DNA of 64,000 nt from Rhizopus sp. PT2906 (lineage: Eukaryota; Mucoromycota; Mucoromycetes; Mucorales; Rhizopodaceae), in assembly GCA_025529335.1 (NCBI GenBank), contig JAMYHX010000120.1, positions 1 through 64,000 of the forward strand, in the 5' to 3' direction. The notes beneath the pieces are model-generated. The model was not told the DNA's origin. It made no database searches and was given only the letters and a program-made list of their open reading frames with translations. Positions 22,801-35,174 of the stretch are shown here, piece by piece. Positions within the stretch are counted from its first letter, which is position 1, and every line of letters starts with the position of its first letter. Made by a program: the position numbers and the translations under genes.

Positions 22801-25800
22801 AAGATTGTTTATTTCTCAAGGACCAAGTTATGTTGGAAAGTTCAAGTCAGCCTCGGATGGCTTCTTGATCTTACGCAAGTTATTGCCTGCCTACTGGAAC
22901 GTTGCGCAAATTCATGAGACGCTCATACTGTTAATGATGGGAATGGATATTGCCGATTATCCCCTACAGCCTTTCTCTGGCATTAATGGATTACGAAGAT
23001 GCTTGCAGAGTGATAGGGACAGCAAGATGATCATCCCTGATGTACTTCCTATTGTCCTTACCATGTGGGATGAAGCAAGAAAAGCCGTCGGATTACCAAA
23101 GTTTACAACATTTCCACCCATATTGGGCCGTCCGGGTCGCAAGAGAAGCGATAGCACAGCAACTCAGACAATGAAAAGCAATGATGGCAAGGATATGGCT
23201 AAATCTACCATAAAGCAGACAATGGATGAATTCGTACTATTGGTAGATGAATTGTATGACAAAAGACCTCTCTTTAAGGAAATCTGTAACAAGCAAGAGA
23301 CACAAGATTTCTTTGTTCAAGTCTTGTTTCTAAACGTATGCCAAACAAACAGCATGCTGGTTGAAGACGAGCTGAATGCAAAAGATGCTGTGCTCGCAAA
23401 TGCCGAAATAGATCCAGCTACGCCATCATCTGCCGTATCTTCTCCAGTGGATGGATCATCGTATTTTGGTCGCAGTAATGGTGCTGATGACACTGCTTCT
23501 ATCGATAGTGCAACAATGTCACCAGGAAGGATGATTAAGCGTGGCGGCACGTCTGCACTAACAACAAAGACATCACCACATGTTTCTAGACGTACGCAGA
23601 CATTTACATTGCGTCTGAAGTCCGCTTCATGGAGTCAAAACAGCTTCTTTCAAAATACAAGGTCACTTCAAGAGCCTGTATCTGATCCTTTATTAGATTT
23701 TGTTGTTAAAGTGTGTGTTCAATCCATATTCAACCCTCAGGATAAAAGTCAAACTGGTCTATCCTTGGTCATGAATGCCTTCCCTCCCAGCACGCATGAA
23801 CAGCAACTTTACTTTGAAAGCTATCTTATGACGCACATTGCCCAAAACGTGAAAAGTGGACTACAGCTGGATGAAGAATTGCTTTTGGATCAACGCATCT
23901 TGAACAATGTAGCTAAATTTGGGCAAATTGCAGCCGATGCAGCCATCCAGGGTCGTTTTAGAGTTGGAGGCATTGAACAAACCTATGATCTTTTGGCTTC
24001 TATTCTTGAAATCCTACACTCTGACGGTCTTTACAGTCGATACAGTGCGAATGATACCTCAATAATCACTATTTATAGATCGTTTAATAGGATGATATTA
24101 GCAAAGATTTCTGATTTGGAATACGGAGACAATCCAATGAAAGTAGCTGCTTTCCTAGATTATTGTATCCATCACCAAAAAATCATATTAAGTGCAAAGA
24201 ATACAGATGGCGAGTTTCTGAGGTGCTTTTGCTATCATTTGTACTACTATTTGCAGTCAACTAATGGACAAGTTAAGGATGCTGCTGCGAATATATGGAA
24301 GTTACTCCTCCTACAAAAGCCTGAGGACATAGCTTTGTTATTTGCTGTTCGAATCAAAGGTTTTGAATGCGACGACCTGAATGATGGATTTAGACAGATG
24401 CTGGAAATGGATCTTAATTCGTTCTATACCTGGTTAGACTCAAGAAAGGTGGAGCTCAATGTTTTGTTTAATGAATATGTTTGTAAATCATGGGAGCAAT
24501 TCATAGTACAAGAGCTAAAGAACAGCAGGGAAATGTTGAAAAGTTATGTGGCAAGACGTATAAACAAGCTGAGAAGAACTCAGAGACGCGAGAGCCATGA
24601 GCGTGAAGTGCTAAATGAGTATACCAAAAAAAGCACCACTTGGTCCCAAGAAATTCAAGAAATAGAGATGAATCGATTCATGAAGGCGCTACAGGACTTT
24701 GACGGGCATGAAAACTTTATACATAATGAATGGATCCGAATCTCTGAAGATTTAACCCGTGAGCGTGCTATTTGGGGTCCTGAGAAAGCGATGAATATCA
24801 CCTGGAGACTAGATAATACCGAGGGACCAAACAGAATGAGAAAAAGACTACAATGTGTTTCTAATGTGACACATCAGCCATATCTTCCAAAACTGGCATC
24901 TCGATCTAAGCTGTCTCCTTTATCAACGTCAGTCGGATCAAGCCTTAAAAAGAAAACAGCTGCAGAATCGAAAACAAGTCCAAAAGATAGCGCTCAACAA
25001 ACAGAAAAGACTTCAGCCGATTCAGATCATAGCTTAATAGATGACGAATCGGATAGTCACGAAGATAATGACGAGCAATTATTCTATGAAGAAGACAAAA
25101 GCCGCAAAGTTCTCCGATTGCTTGATCAAGGAGATATGGTATTGGATGTATATAATGTCAGTCAAATAGCCGGAGTGGATGCATGTGAAGGCCTACTACT
25201 GCTTTGTAATAATAATATTTATTTGATCGATAATTTCTTCCAACGGAATGATGGTGAAGTTGTGGAAATATGGGATGTGCCTAAAGAAGAAAGAGATCAG
25301 TATTTACTGCTTATCGCAAGAGCAGCTGGAATGGAAACAGAACAACTGGAGAATACAACAGGTGAACATACTTGTAGAAAATGGCCAGCTGCCGATCTTC
25401 GCGATGTCTTTAAACGTCGCTTCCTGTTTAGAGATGTAGCACTTGAGATGTTTTTCAAAGACGGTCAGAATGCTTTGATTACAGTTGCCCTCTCGGAACG
25501 AGATGAACTCTATTCCAAACTGGTAGCTCGTATAGAGTCCCATGAAGAATCAGCTAATACTATATTCCAAGGTGAAATTGAAAATACATCAAGTCTAAGC
25601 AGTACATTTAGGCTATCCAGTTTATTTGGTACGTCAACTTTGAATGACTTGGTCCAAAGATGGGAGCGAAGAGAGATAAGCAATTTTCAATACCTTATGT
25701 ATCTAAATGCGATCGCTGGTCGCTCATATAACGACATAACCCAATACCCCGTTTTTCCTTGGATCTTGGCAGATTACAAGAGTGATGAACTAGATTTGTC

Positions 25801-28219
25801 AAACCCAAAGACATTTAGAGATTTAACCAAGCCTATGGGTGCACAAACGGAAGAAAGAAGACGAGAATTTGAAGATCGATATAGACAATGGGGCGAGACA
25901 GGCGACCCAACACCTGCATTCCATTATGGCACTCATTACTCTTCTGCAATGATCGTTTGCTCTTTTTTAATTCGTCTAGAGCCTTTCACTCAGCACTATC
26001 TCAAGTTACAAGGAGGTACGTTTGACCATGCCGACAGACTTTTTGATTCAATCGGGAAAGCCTGGGACTCTGCTTCAGAAAAAAACATGGGCGACGTACG
26101 AGAACTCATTCCAGAGTTCTTCTATCTACCGGACTTTCTTGTAAATGTAAACAAGTTTAATTTTGGAGTCAAACAAGGATCTGGTGAAGCAATTGATTCA
26201 GTTGTATTACCTCCTTGGGCGCATGGTGATCCAAAGATATTCATACAGAAGCATCGTGAGGTACTTAATATACGCTGCAATGAATTCTGGATGTTTTTTT
26301 TTTTCTTAAAAAAATACATATTTAGGCACTTGAAAGTGATTATGTTTCAGCAAATCTGCATCATTGGATTGATTTGATATTTGGATACAAGCAACAAGGA
26401 AAAGCAGCTATTGAAACATTGAATGTATTTCATCATGTATCATATGAAGGAGCTGTTGGTAATGTAACCACAAGTGTATATTGAATATATATTAAGGTCT
26501 CTTTTAGACTTGGATTCGATTACGGATATAGTTGAAAAGACTGCTACCATTGGCATCATCAATAACTTTGGACAAACCCCTCGTCAGCTATTTAAAAAGC
26601 CTCATCCTGCAAGAGGACCTGCTGTAAGTGATCCATTAGCATTAGGTTATTATGTATTCCAGGATCATCTCGAGAAGCTAGTTCAATCAGTTGCTCCACT
26701 ACGAGGTAATATGACCGTATTTAGCGCAGCATGTATCATTTACATAAATATGTAGATATAAAACAGCAAATCGCAAGCATAGGCATATATAATGAAAGAC
26801 TTGGCGTAACATATTGCCAACAACTACTCATGCCTTCTGATGGTAGCCGTTATATAGAATGGGGATTTAGCGACAATAGTCTTCGATTATACTCTACAGA
26901 AACCGGGAAGGTACAGATGAATGTGACTTCTTTGAGGCTATATTAAGACTTTATTCTAGTTATTGAATGTCTTTGAAAATATGCATACTGGATATATCAG
27001 TAGCGCTTATTTTATTGACTCAAGTACGCTAATTACAGGTGGAACAGATAGTGTAAGCCTTAGATATATACCTAAAGTTGAAGTTAATTGTAATTTTGTA
27101 TAGCTTGTATGTATCTGGAAAGTGAAAAATCAAAAGAATTTGGAATTTGTATTATCCGAATCTTTGAAAGGACATACAGATGTAGTGACAACCATAGCAG
27201 CTTCAAGGCAATATAGCGTTGTAGTCACTGGCTCAGAGGTAAAGGCTAATAATCACAATATTGTATGAATAACTAACAGACCATAAAGGATAAAACAGCA
27301 ATTATATGGGATCTAAATACTAAAAGATATGTTCATTCACTGAGAGGACATGAAAATGGTGTTCAACATATAGCTATTAATCATACAACTGTAAAAAGAA
27401 AAAAAAAAAACTTGTGACTATAACAAGCAGCAAGTACTGACTTATTGTATAGGGCGATATAATGACTTGCTCAGGAAATACTATTCGCTTATGGACCATT
27501 AATGGTGACTTGTATCTTACTAAATCAGCGTGTCCTAGCTCTGAATTCATCCAATCATGTATATTCTTTGAGGTATAATAACCACTGCAACAGAAAGAAG
27601 ATAAGGTACTAATATACTTCAAAGAGAAAACTCACTGAATGGAACAGCAAGGATCTGGTCATAACGGGTCATCGTAATGGAATTGTTAAATTTTGGTTAA
27701 AGCAAATCGAAAAGGATGCAAAGACTGGACAGGAAAGATGGTCCCTTGCCCTAGTTTATCAGATTAAGCATGAGAATCGCTTTGATAGGGCTTTAGACAA
27801 GTCCGATATAGTCGCATTGGCGACTTCTAATTCCAAAAAAACCTTGTTTACTGGAAATAGACATGGGCAAGTCTATGCTTTTGTCTTGCCAGACACAACA
27901 GATAACTTTCACTTTGTGAGAGAAGAAAAATACAAGGAATGTATGACATGTAAAAAGCCCTTTACTGTTCTCGGTAAGTAGCCAGTCGTCTTGATAAAGT
28001 AAGCAAATTATAATACATTTACTTTGATAGAGAGGAGAAATCATTGTCGTACCTGTGGAGGTAAGGAAAGATGCTTATCTGAGAATATGATTACTCATGT
28101 CTTATTCAGGTCTTTACTGCTCCTCATGTATGTCTAACCAACCATTATCTTGCCCTGATAAGTCAACCAGGGTTTGTAAATTCTGTTTTGAACGCCTTGA
28201 GCCTGTGTGTAATATTTGA
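19819..28219 (+). CDS. BEACH-WD40-FYVE protein (ALFY/WDFY3-like)
   Basis: Fifteen exons assemble in phase into 2557 residues: 19819-21759, 21811-22007, 22060-22226, 22277-22435, 22485-26260, 26326-26458, 26508-26705, 26756-26910, 26960-27052, 27104-27238, 27280-27390, 27453-27572, 27625-27973, 28031-28060 and 28110-28219. Order: armadillo-like N-terminal part; a ConA-like lectin domain (about 315-470); the MERCHGYEILAY block typical of BEACH proteins; a PH-like domain (about 1695-1810); a BEACH domain (about 1870-2150, with NFQYLMYLNAIAGRSYND and FFYLPDFLVN); WD40 repeats (RLWTI, TGHRNGIVKFW); and a C-terminal FYVE finger (about 2500-2553) with CMTC..., RRNHCRTCG, CSSC and CKFC. ALFY-type proteins link aggregates or membranes to autophagy; the role here is by homology. 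The N-terminus is shorter than animal ALFY and may lack exons. Confidence 0.88.
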
Positions 28220-29010
28220 TTTTCAAACTAAAATAAAAGAATCAACAACAAGCCTTGTAGCCATTTTTGTAGTTGTTATTACTTTTATGTTCGTTTTTAT
28301 GTTTAAACAACACTTTTATTTGAATGCTCAGATTGATATTTTGTAACAAACAAGATTAATGCTTACGTTTTTCGTTCCTTGTTGATGGCTTATAACTTAT
28401 AACAAATGAACACGAGATAAAAAGGAGTCTGTTGAATACGAAGTATCAATTAAAAAGAATAAAGACTAGAATTAACTAGACTAAAAAAGATATACGTCGA
28501 TTGTCTTTATTAAGGACGAGTATTTATACTAAACGTGAGACACTCTTCAACTGAGATCGTAAAACATTTCATAGAGGCTTATGAATGACATTGGGGACAA
28601 TGAGAGAGTTAGGACGAATCGGGCACCTTCGATAAGACGATGATCCCTAATAACAATGATGGATAGAGCCATTGGATATATGCGTACCTTAAAACCCAGT
28701 TTCTGGTAATTAGCTTAAATAATGATCCGCACAGTTGTTTCAAAGTAACAAGCTGAAGTCGAATAATTGCCAGTTATTGTTTCATATGTGGTTAATAGCT
28801 GATCCACTAAGTGTGAATACAACAGAGTCCAAGACTCACTGTGTTTGAATTTTAACTAGTTTGGAAAAACAAAGTAACTGCTCTCAATGCCGCATCTTTT
28901 TGATTCACCGCTGATTAAAGCCTACTTTGGCCAATCACGTGACAATTCATAGAGACTACTATTTCCATTTCCCCACACTTTTTTCTTTTCTCCGTTGTTA
29001 ATAAGCAGAA
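28220..29010. other. Intergenic region upstream of PEX12
   Basis: 790 bp with no open frame or RNA gene that I can support. The last 60 bp are T-rich, as in other promoters here. Confidence 0.45.
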
Positions 29011-30355
29011 ATGGAGTTTATGAGTGCATTAGGTTCACAGGAGGATGCCTATCGTCCTTCCTTGTTTGAACTAGTTGCTCAAGATAAGTTGAAGGAATTG
29101 TTACAACCAGCTATACAATACGTCTTGGCCGTAATTATAACCCTTAAGAAAAAAAGGACCTTTTATTAAACAATAGTGTAATACAGATTTATGCTCAACG
29201 GTATCCTCGATTATTATTAAGAATTGTAAACAACCATGAAGAATTTTATGCTTTATTGATGCTACTGATTGAACGTCATTATTTAAAAGAATGGAGTAAA
29301 GTGAACTCATGATACAAATGACAAATATTAAACAAACTTTATCAAAGGCGGATCTTTTGCTGAGAACTTTTATGGCTTAAAGAGAGTATCTTCATTATCA
29401 ACAAACAATTTTGTATCTCCAATCAACTCAAAAGCTTCAAAGTTATCAGCCAAAGATATCAACAGGTCTTTATTAGTCTTGGTTGGATTACCATATATTA
29501 AATGTAAGCTTGATCTTTTATATCAACGAGCATCAGGCTCGTCAGACATTATCTTGGACGAACAAGTGGAAATTGAAAATGAAGAATTAGCAGATAGCAA
29601 CACAAAGGCATCAAGAAAGCTATTGATTCGACTTAAAAGACTATTCAAGAAGATATATCCAATCGTAAACTTTCTTTACCACATTTCAAACCTGGGATAT
29701 AACATTGGTTATTTGTTTGGAAAGACAAAATATTATACACCTTGGTTGCATTTACTAGGGATAGAGGTTAAGCGTATGAGTATGGATGACTATGTAAGTA
29801 AAGAAAGATGCTTTAGAGAAAGTGCTCACCCTTTTCATGCAGCGTGCTTACTATGAAAAAACGGCCAATGGTACCAGTGATGGCATCTCATTGAAAAATC
29901 CATTACGTGCTATGTCAATGATTTCTGGAAAAGTTATTGAATTCTTAAAGGTATTATTACCAATGTCTATATTCTTTTTCAAGTTTCTTGAATGGTGGTA
30001 CTCGTCAGAGTTTTCTCGTGGAAATGCATTGAGAAAGGGAGAAGAAGGCGAAAATGCCATACCTCCACCAGAAAAAATAAAGGTAATAGAAATCATTGTT
30101 TACCAGATAGTAGTATCTAACATGCTTATTCTCTAGCCTCACCCTCAAGGCACTAGTGTTCCCTCTAGACCAAACACTTGTCCTCTATGTCTTACTAATC
30201 CCATCAACAATCCTACGGCCATGCCGTCTGGTTACGTGTTTTGCTACACTTGTGCATATCATTATTTACAGGAACACGGTAGATGCCCAGTCACTTGGAT
30301 AAAGGTGTCGAAAGATCCTCAAAGCCTAGTAAAATTATACGCCGATGTATTGTAG
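29011..30355 (+). CDS. PEX12: Peroxin 12, peroxisomal RING-type import protein
   Basis: This 377-residue peroxisomal membrane protein works with PEX2 and PEX10 in the ubiquitin ligase that recycles the PEX5 import receptor. Exons: 29011-29130, 29187-29295, 29348-29793, 29843-30082 and 30137-30355. Conserved segments are the N-terminus (PSLFELVAQDKLKELLQPA), AQRYPRLLLRIVNNHEEFYA, and the membrane region LYHISNLGYNIGYLFGKTKY. The C-terminal RING-like domain begins near residue 320: CPLC, then GYVFCYTC, then GRCPVT. As is usual for PEX12, the zinc-ligand set is reduced compared with a full C3HC4 RING. All intron phases agree. Confidence 0.95.
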
Positions 30356-30948
30356 AAAATAACAAAAATTTTATACCTGCCATTTCAAATACTTGATATA
30401 AGCAATTTATCTGTTGTTTACTTTATTTCTATCAGTGTGCAAATAATTTCTATTAAATTGTATAAACGAATGGCTATCTCAAATGCAAAATTAAAGGTCA
30501 TACGGCATTTTGCTAGTATTTGCTCACCAGTTAAGAATGCGTATGAGCAGGCTATTTAAAGGTTAGGAGCTTTATTTGTTTCGTTGATTGCGTGAAATGC
30601 CCTTTAATATAAAATACGACTTTATCATATTTACACTTAAGGATCTTGGGTCTTTGTTGATAGAGCTGACAACGTACAATTAAAATGCAGCAATAAAAGC
30701 ACTTCTTTTTATTACTTCTTCTTGTAAAGAAACAAGCTTTATAAATTCGTATTCTATATCAAAAATATGAAATCGGATTGACTAAAGCTGATGCATGTAT
30801 TATGCATGCAAGGGAGAAGATTGGTGTCCTTGTAAGATATTATAGGATCTTCTATGCACGTCTAAAAGACTACCGTCGATTATGTGACTGCTAACATACA
30901 GTAGCTGTACTTTATGTCCAGCTAGCAACAAGCTGGTTTTTTCCTATT
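30356..30948. other. Intergenic region with a short match to the dispersed repeat
   Basis: About 590 bp without a gene. Positions near 30425-30455 (…TATCAGTGTGCAAATAAT…) resemble the 3' end of the non-coding repeat at 37.6 kb. Confidence 0.4.
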
Positions 30949-32562
30949 ATGTCATTTATAACACAGTTTACAGAAGCAACACATCAATTCCTCGATCGAC
31001 ACTCTGATACAGTCAAGCTTAGTCTAACATCCATAGCTGCTTCTGTGCTAACGGCTACAAGCATTCTAACATACCAAGCGAGCCAGCGTCGTCAACGAGC
31101 GCGCACATTAAAAGAGGAATTAAAGGAAGCAGAACTCAAAAAGCCTATCGATCTCACGCCTGTCGGGACAGCATTGACACATCACATACCACCCACATTT
31201 ACTGAGAACACGATCGCTGATCAACTAAGTGGAGTAACCGAGTTTTTTGGTAAGGAGGGAGCGCGTAAGATACGAGAGTCCTTTGTGATTGTGGTTGGAG
31301 CTGGCGGTGTTGGATCCTGGGCTGCACTGATGTTACTACGTTCTGGAGTCAAACGTATCAGGATCATTGATTTTGATCAAGTTACACTCAGTAGTCTTAA
31401 TCGTCATGCTGTGGCTACCCTCGAAGACGTAGGTACACCCAAAGTGCGATGTATCAAGAAACACTTTAAAGAAATCGCACCATTTGTACAAGTCGAGGAT
31501 CGCATTGACTTATTGAATGCAGATAATGTAGATGAATTATTAGGAGGTATTTAGTAAAAAGGACTAGCTTATAGGGTGGAAAAGGTTAATGGTTTTTGAA
31601 AGGAAATCCGGACTTTGTTGTGGATGCAATTGATAACATAAACACCAAAATTGATTTGATGAAGTATTGCTATGATAGAAAATTAAACGTCATCAGTTCA
31701 ATGGGTGCAGGTGCAAAAGCAGACCCGTCACGAATTCAAATTGCAGATATTAGCGAGACATTTGGTAAGACATTACTTCTATTTAAAGATACAGTAAGCT
31801 TAACTCATTACATTCAGAGGATCCCTTGGCGAGAGCTGTTAGAAGAAAGTTGAAAAAACTGAATATACTCAGTGGAATTAAGGTTGCCTATTCTACTGAA
31901 AAGCCTCACCATGTTAAGCTGCTACCTCTAGGTAAAATACTTGATCTAGCCTGCAAGCACACATATTTACTTTTGCATAGAGGAGGAGAAAGTAGAAGAC
32001 AGGGAAGAGTTTGCTGCTCTACCTGATTTTAGAGCTCGTATTTTACCTGTTTTAGGAACTATTCCTAGTATGTTTGGTATGGCAATTGCAAGCTATATCA
32101 CACTTTCTATAGCAGAGTACCCGCACTTTGAGCCACTTGCGATCAAGCTTAGAGAGGGATTATATGCCAGAGTACACAAGGAGATGATCACAAGAGAATA
32201 CAAGACATTTAAAGAAAAGTAAAACGTGTAAAATAGAAAGAAGAAGAATATAGCTAAATCAGTTAAGTAGGGTCTGCACATTGGATGTTCGCGATGTGGG
32301 ATACATATTTGAAGAGATGTGGCATGGGAAGAGTGCTATCTCTGGACCTAGTGATAAGCTGTGCTTAACAAGATGGGAGAAAACAAAGCCTATTGGTTAT
32401 GCAAATGCTGTCTGCATGACAAGAATTGAAGCCAATGAACATGACAGTTTACCTGAGAATACAGACTTGGAAAAGCACTATGGAAAGGAGATTTGTGATC
32501 GGGTTAAAGAACGATTTAGACAGGTAGAAATTCAAAAGAGAACATGGGAAACAGTTTTGTAA
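30949..32562 (+). CDS. tRNA threonylcarbamoyladenosine dehydratase (TCD1/TCD2-like)
   Basis: This 467-residue member of the ThiF/E1 superfamily is predicted to convert tRNA t6A to its cyclic form (ct6A) with ATP, at the mitochondrial outer membrane. Exons: 30949-31546, 31603-31764, 31818-31931, 31981-32218 and 32271-32562. A hydrophobic segment (LSLTSIAASVLTATSILTY, about 24-42) should anchor it. The nucleotide-binding core is IVVGAGGVGSW (about 113-123), followed by IIDFDQVTLSSLNRHAV and DFVVDAIDN. The DPLARAVRRKLKK motif and the C-terminal DVRDVGYIFEEMWHGKSA block are family-typical. Yeast has two paralogues; I cannot tell which this matches, so no symbol is given. Confidence 0.92.
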
Positions 32563-33264
32563 ATAAAAAAAAAGTGATCCTCATTCACAATGATGAATTA
32601 TCACATACTTTTGATATATTTTACTTGACTCCTTTACCTTTACGTTCTTGTTGAATCGCTTTTTATTGGTGTCTTGTTCATAGTTTGATAGCTGGTGCTA
32701 TTGGCATTCAATAAGGTCCCTGAACTAGGCGGATATTACTGAACCTATAATTTTGTTTATACATGGCACGTATTTTGGAAGGATATATGTGGTACAAAGC
32801 TCAAATGGACACTTATCACGCGAGACTTACAATCCTTTCGGTCAAATTACGAAAAGGAATCTTGAAGGGCATTTTACCAATGATCATATATGAATAATTT
32901 GTTTATGTATACACGCTTTCAATAACCAGTAGTCAATATCATAGTCATCTATCGTGGGAACCTCTTCAAATTGAACTGAGATCCTTTCAACTGATGCCAA
33001 TGTTTTTTTTTTCTGGTATCGCATTCAAGCTTTGAAAAATATAGTGTTTAAGCATGGAACGGTAAGCTCTTCTTTGGGCAGGCTTATTTTAACAATAGAG
33101 ATTTTACCTTGCTATCATTAACATCAATCTTATAAAAGCACTGATCATCAATGTTAGCTCCTCTTCTTTTCTGAATCACATGCGTAACGATAAATTTTGA
33201 GTATAATTTCAACCTTTTTTTTTACACTTTCTTTTTTTATTCCCCCACTTTATGCATATACACA
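32563..33264. other. Intergenic region upstream of the Dal5-type carrier
   Basis: 700 bp with only a short frame starting near 32763 (ATGGCACG...) that lacks recognisable domains. T-tracts near 33005 and 33215 are the only features. Confidence 0.45.
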
Positions 33265-34897
33265 ATGGATAAAGAGAAGCAAGCTGTTTTAATCATAGAT
33301 GAAGCGAAAGGCGACAATCAAAGATTTGTCAACACACCAGAAGAGAGAGCATTTGTTCGTAAACTGAATTGGAAAGTGCTACCATTGATCTTTTTTATTA
33401 TAATGATTCAAGTAAAGATAACGACTATCAAATGTATATGTTTAATTTTTTTTTAGTTTTGTGATAAATCAGCACTAAGTGTTGCTGCTGTTTTGGGCAT
33501 ATTCGACGATACACACATAACTGAAGACCAATTTAGCTGGGTGGGGTCAATATTTTACTTGGGTTATCTGATTTGCCAGGTGAGTGTAGTACAATAACAG
33601 GAATTGTGTGATCTGACCTGATACACAGCCGTTAAATAACTACTTTATCCAACGATTACCTATTGCTCGGTATTTTGGCTCGGTTTTAGTCTTATGGGGA
33701 ATTGTCATGACAATGACTTCATTCTGCCATAATTTTTCTCAGCTGGCTGCCTGTCGATTTCTACTTGGCTTCTTTGAAGGCGTGAGTTATCCCTGTGTTT
33801 ATATCCTACTGAATACATTGTATCGACGATCAGAGCAATCCTTTTGTTGGGGATTTATTGGAATCGGTACCGGAATGGGCACTGTTATTGGTGTAGTGAT
33901 TGCCTATGGTATTGCACATATGGAAGGTGTTGCGGGTATGCATGCCTGGAGATGGTAATACAATGAACCATTTGAAGAATATACATTAATATAATATAGG
34001 GGCTACATCATCTTTGGCATCGCTACTGTGGTCATTGGTGTTATTACATTCTTCTTTTTGATTGATGATACACATCACAGGCTTTTGCACCTCAGTGAAA
34101 TCGAGTTAGAAATTGTAGAGGAGAGAACTCGCGATAACTGTGTGGTGAGAAACACAACAATTAAGAAGGAACAAATATGGGAGGCTTTAAGGGAGCCACG
34201 GCTGTACCTTCTCTTCTTTGCCAATATGCTCATTTGTTTAGAGAACGGAGGACTTGTTACCTATAGTACCTTACTTGTTGAAGGTCTTGGATTCTCTGTA
34301 AGTGTTTTGTTTTTTGTTTATTTGTTTGGTAGCAAGATGAAACCTAACGCTGATACAAAGAAATTCACCTCTGTCATTCTCCAAATCCCTAATGGCGTTG
34401 CAGCTGCTGTCTTTGCTATGGGAGCGGTTGTTATTGCAAAATGGAGACAGCAAAACATAATAACGGCCATTGTGATGTCATTAACATCAATGATTGGCTG
34501 TATTTTGATCATTGTTATTCCTGGTACAGCTAAATTAGTGGGATTTTATCTTACCTGGGCAATGACGGGTGTGATGGCATTACTTCAAACGATTGTGTCA
34601 AATAATGTGTCAGGCTATACCAAGCGAGTGTTCTATAACGGAGTCAGTATGGTTGGTACGACGATAGGTAATTTTGCAGGGCCACTTGCAATGATGGGCA
34701 ACCAAGGACCACAAAAAACAGGAGCGCTTATTGGCTATGCAGTTGCAAATATTGTACTCATATTCTGTTTGGCCATTGTTTATATGTTGATGAAGAGAGA
34801 GAATGAAGACAGAATACGTCGTCCAGCTGAAGCCAAGGTTGATGTATATTTGGATTTAACAGATCGACAGGACCGAAATATAATTTATAAACTATAG
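33265..34897 (+). CDS. MFS carrier of the anion:cation symporter (Dal5/allantoate) type
   Basis: This 476-residue, 12-helix membrane protein probably imports an organic anion or vitamin-like solute with protons. Exons: 33265-33411, 33457-33579, 33629-33954, 34000-34297 and 34361-34897. Family marks are KLNWKVLPLIFFIIMIQFCDK in helix 1 (LDR.N-like position changed to CDK), IFYLGYLICQPLNNYFIQRL, and RFLLGFFEGVSYPCVY. A central cytosolic loop carries REPRLYLLFFANM, and NNVSGYTKRVFYNG lies in the second half. The substrate cannot be predicted. The last intron (34298-34360) is 63 nt with no stop in frame, so retention would add 21 residues after helix 7. Confidence 0.9.
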
Positions 34898-35174
34898 TCA
34901 AATTAAATAATGATTGGATAATGATGTTCATACAAACACACTTGAAAATAAGCTCTTTTGATTTGACATTAGTATAAAGTATGACAACATTTAAATGTCA
35001 GTCAGTTAAAATTTTATGCAAAACCATGTGCATTTAAAAGATTGGTGTACTTTCTCCTATTCTTTATTTCTAAATTTGCATTGCTGTGTGATTTTTAGAT
35101 TACTTAAATCATCTATTTCGCGTCTTCTATTTTAGCTCTTTTCTTTTTTTTTTCATTATTCTCTTTTCAACAAA

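Noticed and set aside
32763..32900. Small frame starting ATGGCACGTATTTTGG
   Set aside because: Ends after about 44 codons with no recognisable domain or plausible splice continuation.
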